From assembly GCA_947585065.1 (NCBI GenBank), contig CANPWX010000043.1:1-8089 (forward strand): 8,089 nt of DNA. Reading direction: 5' to 3'. The notes beneath the pieces were generated by a model, which saw only the letters and a program-made list of their open reading frames with translations, did not search any database and was not told the DNA's origin. This document shows, piece after piece, positions 6,002 through 8,089 of this stretch. Position numbers and translations under genes: made by a program. This stretch comes from an uncultured Bacilli bacterium. GTDB taxonomy: Bacteria; Bacillota_I; Bacilli_A; RF39; UBA660. The stretch's first letter is position 1. Each line of letters starts with the position of its first letter.

Positions 6002-7437
6002 AATATAAAGCTGTGATTGGCCTAGAAATGCACTGCGAATTAAAAAGCAATTCAAAAGTTTTTTCAAGTGCGAAAAATGGATATAGTACCATTCCAAACG
6101 AATTTGTAAGACCTTTAGATATGGCATTTCCGGGAACCCTTCCTGTAGTCAATAAAAAATGTGTCAAAGATGCTTTAAAAATGAGTATAGCTCTTGGATG
6201 CACTCAACCAGAATATATGTATTTTGACCGAAAAAATTATTATTATCCAGATTTGCCAAAAGGATATCAAATTACTCAAATGGCATGTCCTGTTGGGGTA
6301 AATGGAAAAATAGACATTGAATGTGATGGAAAAACAATCCCAGTGTATATTCATGATATCCATTTAGAAGAAGATGCTGCCAGTTTAGACCATTACTTTA
6401 ATACTTCATGTATTGACTATAATCGTTCAGGAGTTCCTCTTTTAGAACTTGTAACGGAGCCATGTTTTTCTTCCGCTTCCGAAGCAGTTGCCTTTTTAGA
6501 AACGATGCGTAGTATTTATCAATTTTGTGATGTTTCCGAAGGAGATACCAAAAAAGGCCAAATCCGTTGTGATGTTAATGTTTCTATTATGGAAGAGACT
6601 GATCAAGAATATGGTACAAGAGTAGAAATTAAAAATGTCAATTCTTTTGGTGGAGTGTACGATGCCATTAACTATGAGATTAAACGTCAAAGCGAGCTAA
6701 AATCTCTTGGCCGTTATGAAGAAGTAGAACAAGAAACAAGGCGTTGGGATGAAGAAAGTCAAACGACTATCCATATGCGTAGCAAAGTGGATGCCATTGA
6801 TTATAAATATTTTGTAGAGCCAAATATTCCAAAATATAAAATTACAAAAGAATGGCTAGAAGAAATTAAAAAAGAAATTCCCGAGCTTCCTTTAGAATGT
6901 AAACATAAATATATGGAAAAATATGGACTATCGGATTATGATGCCAGTGTTATTATCAAAGATAAATCTTATGTCGATTATTATGAAAAATGTTTATCTC
7001 TAAATATGGATGCCAAACAAGCGTCCAACTGGCTTACTACTCAAATTCTTGGAAAAATCAATCATGAAGAACTTTCTTTAAATGATTTTTTCCTCACTCC
7101 AGAACGTTTAAAACAAATCACAGATGCCATAGAAAATAAACTCATTTCTTCGAAACAAGCAAAAGAAATATTTATGAAATCTTGTGAAGAGAAAAAAGAA
7201 CCAAAAGAATATATTACAAGTGAAAATGCCCAAATGAATGATGAAAGTAAATTAAATGAAATCATTGCATCGATTATGGAACGAAGTGCAGTTCAAATAG
7301 AACAATATAAAAATGGAAAAACAAACCTTTTTGATTATTTTGTAGGGCAAGTGATGAAAGAAACAAAAGGAAAAGCAAATCCTGTAGTCACGAAAGAAAT
7401 AATCACCCAATATTTAAATGAAGAAATAAAAAAATAA
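5998..7437 (+). CDS. gatB: Aspartyl/glutamyl-tRNA amidotransferase subunit B
   Basis: tRNA-binding kinase-like subunit. It phosphorylates the side chain of Glu-tRNA(Gln) or Asp-tRNA(Asn) with ATP and amidates it with ammonia from GatA. At 479 aa it is full length. The catalytic cradle domain (about 1-290) carries VIGLEMHCEL (6-15), YPDLPKGYQITQ (83-94), IHLEEDAASLDH (121-132), DYNRSGVPLLELVTEP (140-155), RCDVN (190-194), EIKNVNSF (210-217), QETRRWDEES (245-254) and YFVEPNIP (271-278). A helical linker follows, then a C-terminal YqeY-like tail with VGQVMKETKGKANP that contacts the tRNA elbow in homologues. GAGGTG (5987-5992) sits five bases before ATG. Its stop codon overlaps the start of the terminator stem. 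As AsnRS is encoded in the same operon, the main product is probably Gln-tRNA(Gln). Confidence 0.97.
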   Translation: MKYKAVIGLEMHCELKSNSKVFSSAKNGYSTIPNEFVRPLDMAFPGTLPVVNKKCVKDALKMSIALGCTQPEYMYFDRKNYYYPDLPKGYQITQMACPVGVNGKIDIECDGKTIPVYIHDIHLEEDAASLDHYFNTSCIDYNRSGVPLLELVTEPCFSSASEAVAFLETMRSIYQFCDVSEGDTKKGQIRCDVNVSIMEETDQEYGTRVEIKNVNSFGGVYDAINYEIKRQSELKSLGRYEEVEQETRRWDEESQTTIHMRSKVDAIDYKYFVEPNIPKYKITKEWLEEIKKEIPELPLECKHKYMEKYGLSDYDASVIIKDKSYVDYYEKCLSLNMDAKQASNWLTTQILGKINHEELSLNDFFLTPERLKQITDAIENKLISSKQAKEIFMKSCEEKKEPKEYITSENAQMNDESKLNEIIASIMERSAVQIEQYKNGKTNLFDYFVGQVMKETKGKANPVVTKEIITQYLNEEIKK

Positions 7438-7464
7438 CGTAGCATTAAGTTACGTTGTTTTTTT
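7436..7464 (+). terminator. Operon terminator, bidirectional with the convergent XRE gene
   Basis: A 6-bp stem, AACGTA (7436-7441) with TACGTT (7451-7456), encloses a 9-base loop, followed by G and seven T bases (7458-7464). The stem starts inside the gatB stop codon. On the minus strand the same hairpin is followed by A and seven T bases (complement of 7428-7434), so it can also end the convergent regulator transcript. The stem is short and AT-rich, so efficiency is uncertain. Confidence 0.75.
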
Positions 7465-7471
7465 GAAAAAA

Positions 7472-7699
7472 TCAAATCTTTATTTTGGGGTATGGTTTAC
7501 GTTCATTGGTAAGTCCAAGTAAATAATCTGTACTCACACCATAGTATTTTGCGAGAATAGCAAGTTTATGAATTGGAATAGAACGAAGACCAGTTTCATA
7601 CCTAGAATATTGAACTTGGCTCATGTGAAGAATTTTGGCAATTTCTGATTGAGTCAAATCTCGATCTTCTCTAATTTCTTTTAGTCTATCAATATTCAT
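7472..7699 (-). CDS. Small XRE-family helix-turn-helix transcriptional regulator
   Basis: A 75-aa protein that is almost entirely one Cro/C1-type DNA-binding domain (about residues 4-62). The helix-turn-helix is LTQSEIAKILHMSQVQYSRYETG (15-37, shown here in shortened form as LTQSEIAKILH then SRYETG), followed by IPIHKLAILAKYYGVSTDYLLGL, the usual helices 4-5. A short basic tail ends KPYPKIKI. There is no ligand-binding or protease domain, so it probably acts as a simple dimeric repressor. The minus-strand Shine-Dalgarno AGAGGTG (7705-7711 on the plus strand) is five bases from ATG. It is convergent with gatB and shares its terminator. A 9-bp-arm dyad 52 bases upstream of its start codon is a good candidate operator for autoregulation. 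The target genes are not visible. Such genes occur both as housekeeping orphans and in mobile elements, and nothing here decides which. Confidence 0.92.
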   Translation of the reverse strand: MNIDRLKEIREDRDLTQSEIAKILHMSQVQYSRYETGLRSIPIHKLAILAKYYGVSTDYLLGLTNERKPYPKIKI

Positions 7700-7750
7700 A
7701 CACTCACCTCTTTTTATATTTTTTCATAATGAGTAGAGAATAACCCAAAA

Positions 7751-7770
7751 ATATAACCATTTGGTTATAT
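7751..7770. promoter_or_regulatory. Perfect inverted repeat, candidate operator for the XRE regulator
   Basis: ATATAACCA (7751-7759) and TGGTTATAT (7762-7770) are perfect 9-base inverted arms separated by TT. The element lies 52 bases upstream of the XRE start codon, where its promoter should be. No T-run follows it, and the 2-base spacer is too short for an RNA hairpin loop, so a DNA-level operator for a dimeric repressor is favoured. I could not place the -35/-10 boxes of the XRE promoter with confidence. Confidence 0.6.
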
Positions 7771-7999
7771 AGTAGCAGTAAAAGAAAAAAGAGTGTATTT
7801 CAAACATAATAAAAGATAATAAAAAAACTAAAGTCCCATTTATTTAGCTAGAAAATAGAAAGCGAGTAATTGAGATAAATAATTAGGAATGAACTTATTT
7901 GATTTAAAATTGTATAGATTTGTATTGTTTACTTAAAAGTTTTTTTAATGTACTCAAAAGAAAGAAGAATATAAACTTTACATCAAAAGCATCTTCAAT
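7771..7999. other. AT-rich intergenic stretch with no recognised gene
   Basis: Neither strand shows a credible reading frame with a ribosome binding site, nor a tRNA or a strong terminator. A 15-codon frame starting at 7889 has AGGA touching its ATG, which is too close to be a normal ribosome binding site. The stretch separates the XRE gene and its dyad from the promoter-like element at the right edge, so it is probably a divergent regulatory region. I see no other structure in it. Confidence 0.5.
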
Positions 8000-8027
8000 T
8001 TGCAAAAATCTCGATTTCGTGTAAAAT
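8000..8027 (+). promoter_or_regulatory. Probable promoter at the right edge
   Basis: TTGCAA (8000-8005) and TAAAAT (8022-8027) are spaced by 16 bases. Transcription would start near 8034. One copy of a 17-base repeat lies between the two boxes and a second lies downstream of the predicted start. The surrounding sequence is AT-rich, so chance matches are possible. Confidence 0.5.
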
Positions 8028-8055
8028 CAGAAAAATATAAATCTTGATTTCGTGT
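8006..8055. repeat. Two direct 17-base repeats, each holding a short dyad (candidate tandem operators)
   Basis: AAATCTCGATTTCGTGT (8006-8022) and AAATCTTGATTTCGTGT (8039-8055) differ at one base and repeat with a 33-base period, about three helical turns. In both, AAATC and GATTT form perfect inverted arms around two bases, so the only change falls in the spacer. Their position within and just after the predicted promoter is typical of repressor sites. Confidence 0.6.
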
Positions 8056-8068
8056 TTGAAGGTTAAAA

Positions 8069-8089
8069 ATGAAAAGAAAAATATATAAA
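8069..8089 (+). CDS. Possible start of a gene running off the window
   Basis: ATG at 8069 opens seven codons (MKRKIYK) that reach the window edge without a stop. GAAGG (8058-8062) lies six bases upstream, and a promoter-like pair sits about 40 bases further up. Nothing can be said about the product. Seven codons are too few to be sure this is a gene. Confidence 0.3.

Noticed and set aside
5901..6203. 100-codon minus-strand open frame across the gatA-gatB junction
   Set aside because: It is antisense to two well-conserved gene ends and has no recognisable product.
7889..7936. 15-codon open frame in the right intergenic region
   Set aside because: The AGGA directly touches the ATG, there is no promoter, and a 15-residue product in AT-rich sequence is expected by chance.
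8006..8055. Two near-identical repeats considered as the beginning of a CRISPR array
   Set aside because: Only two 17-base units with a 16-base gap are present and no cas genes are visible. Their placement on a promoter fits operators better.

Overview
The window comes from a low-G+C bacterium, most likely a Firmicutes or Mollicutes-related Bacilli lineage. The evidence is AT-rich sequence, CCA-encoding tRNA genes, a T-box leader, purine-rich Shine-Dalgarno sites and AT-rich hairpin-plus-T-run terminators. TGA acts as a normal stop codon for three genes, so this is not the mycoplasma code.

Layout. Positions 1-152 hold the end of a tRNA cluster: tRNA-Ile(GAU), cut by the window edge, and tRNA-Glu(UUC), closed by a terminator at 163-188. 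A strong sigma-A-type promoter (224-252) then drives a T-box leader (about 259-475). Next come six tightly packed plus-strand genes: an unrecognised 209-aa protein, asnS, aspS, gatC, gatA and gatB (493-7437). All but one junction overlap, and the asnS-aspS gap is only 12 bases. The operon ends at a hairpin (7436-7464) that also has a T-run on the minus strand, so it can serve the convergent small XRE-type regulator gene (7472-7699, minus). The remaining 390 bases are AT-rich and hold two sets of operator-like dyads. They end in a possible promoter and the first codons of a gene that would run off the window.

How it fits together. AsnRS and AspRS charge tRNA-Asn and tRNA-Asp directly. GatCAB amidates mischarged tRNA, and because AsnRS is present its main job is probably Glu-tRNA(Gln) to Gln-tRNA(Gln). 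The T-box reads AAC (Asn), and its acceptor-binding bulge fits the G discriminator expected of tRNA-Asn. The same loop also reads GAA (Glu) one base earlier.

The points most worth following are this overlapping GAAC specifier, the unconventional terminator part of the T-box, the very AT-rich unknown first gene of the operon, and the tandem dyads around the promoter at the right edge.
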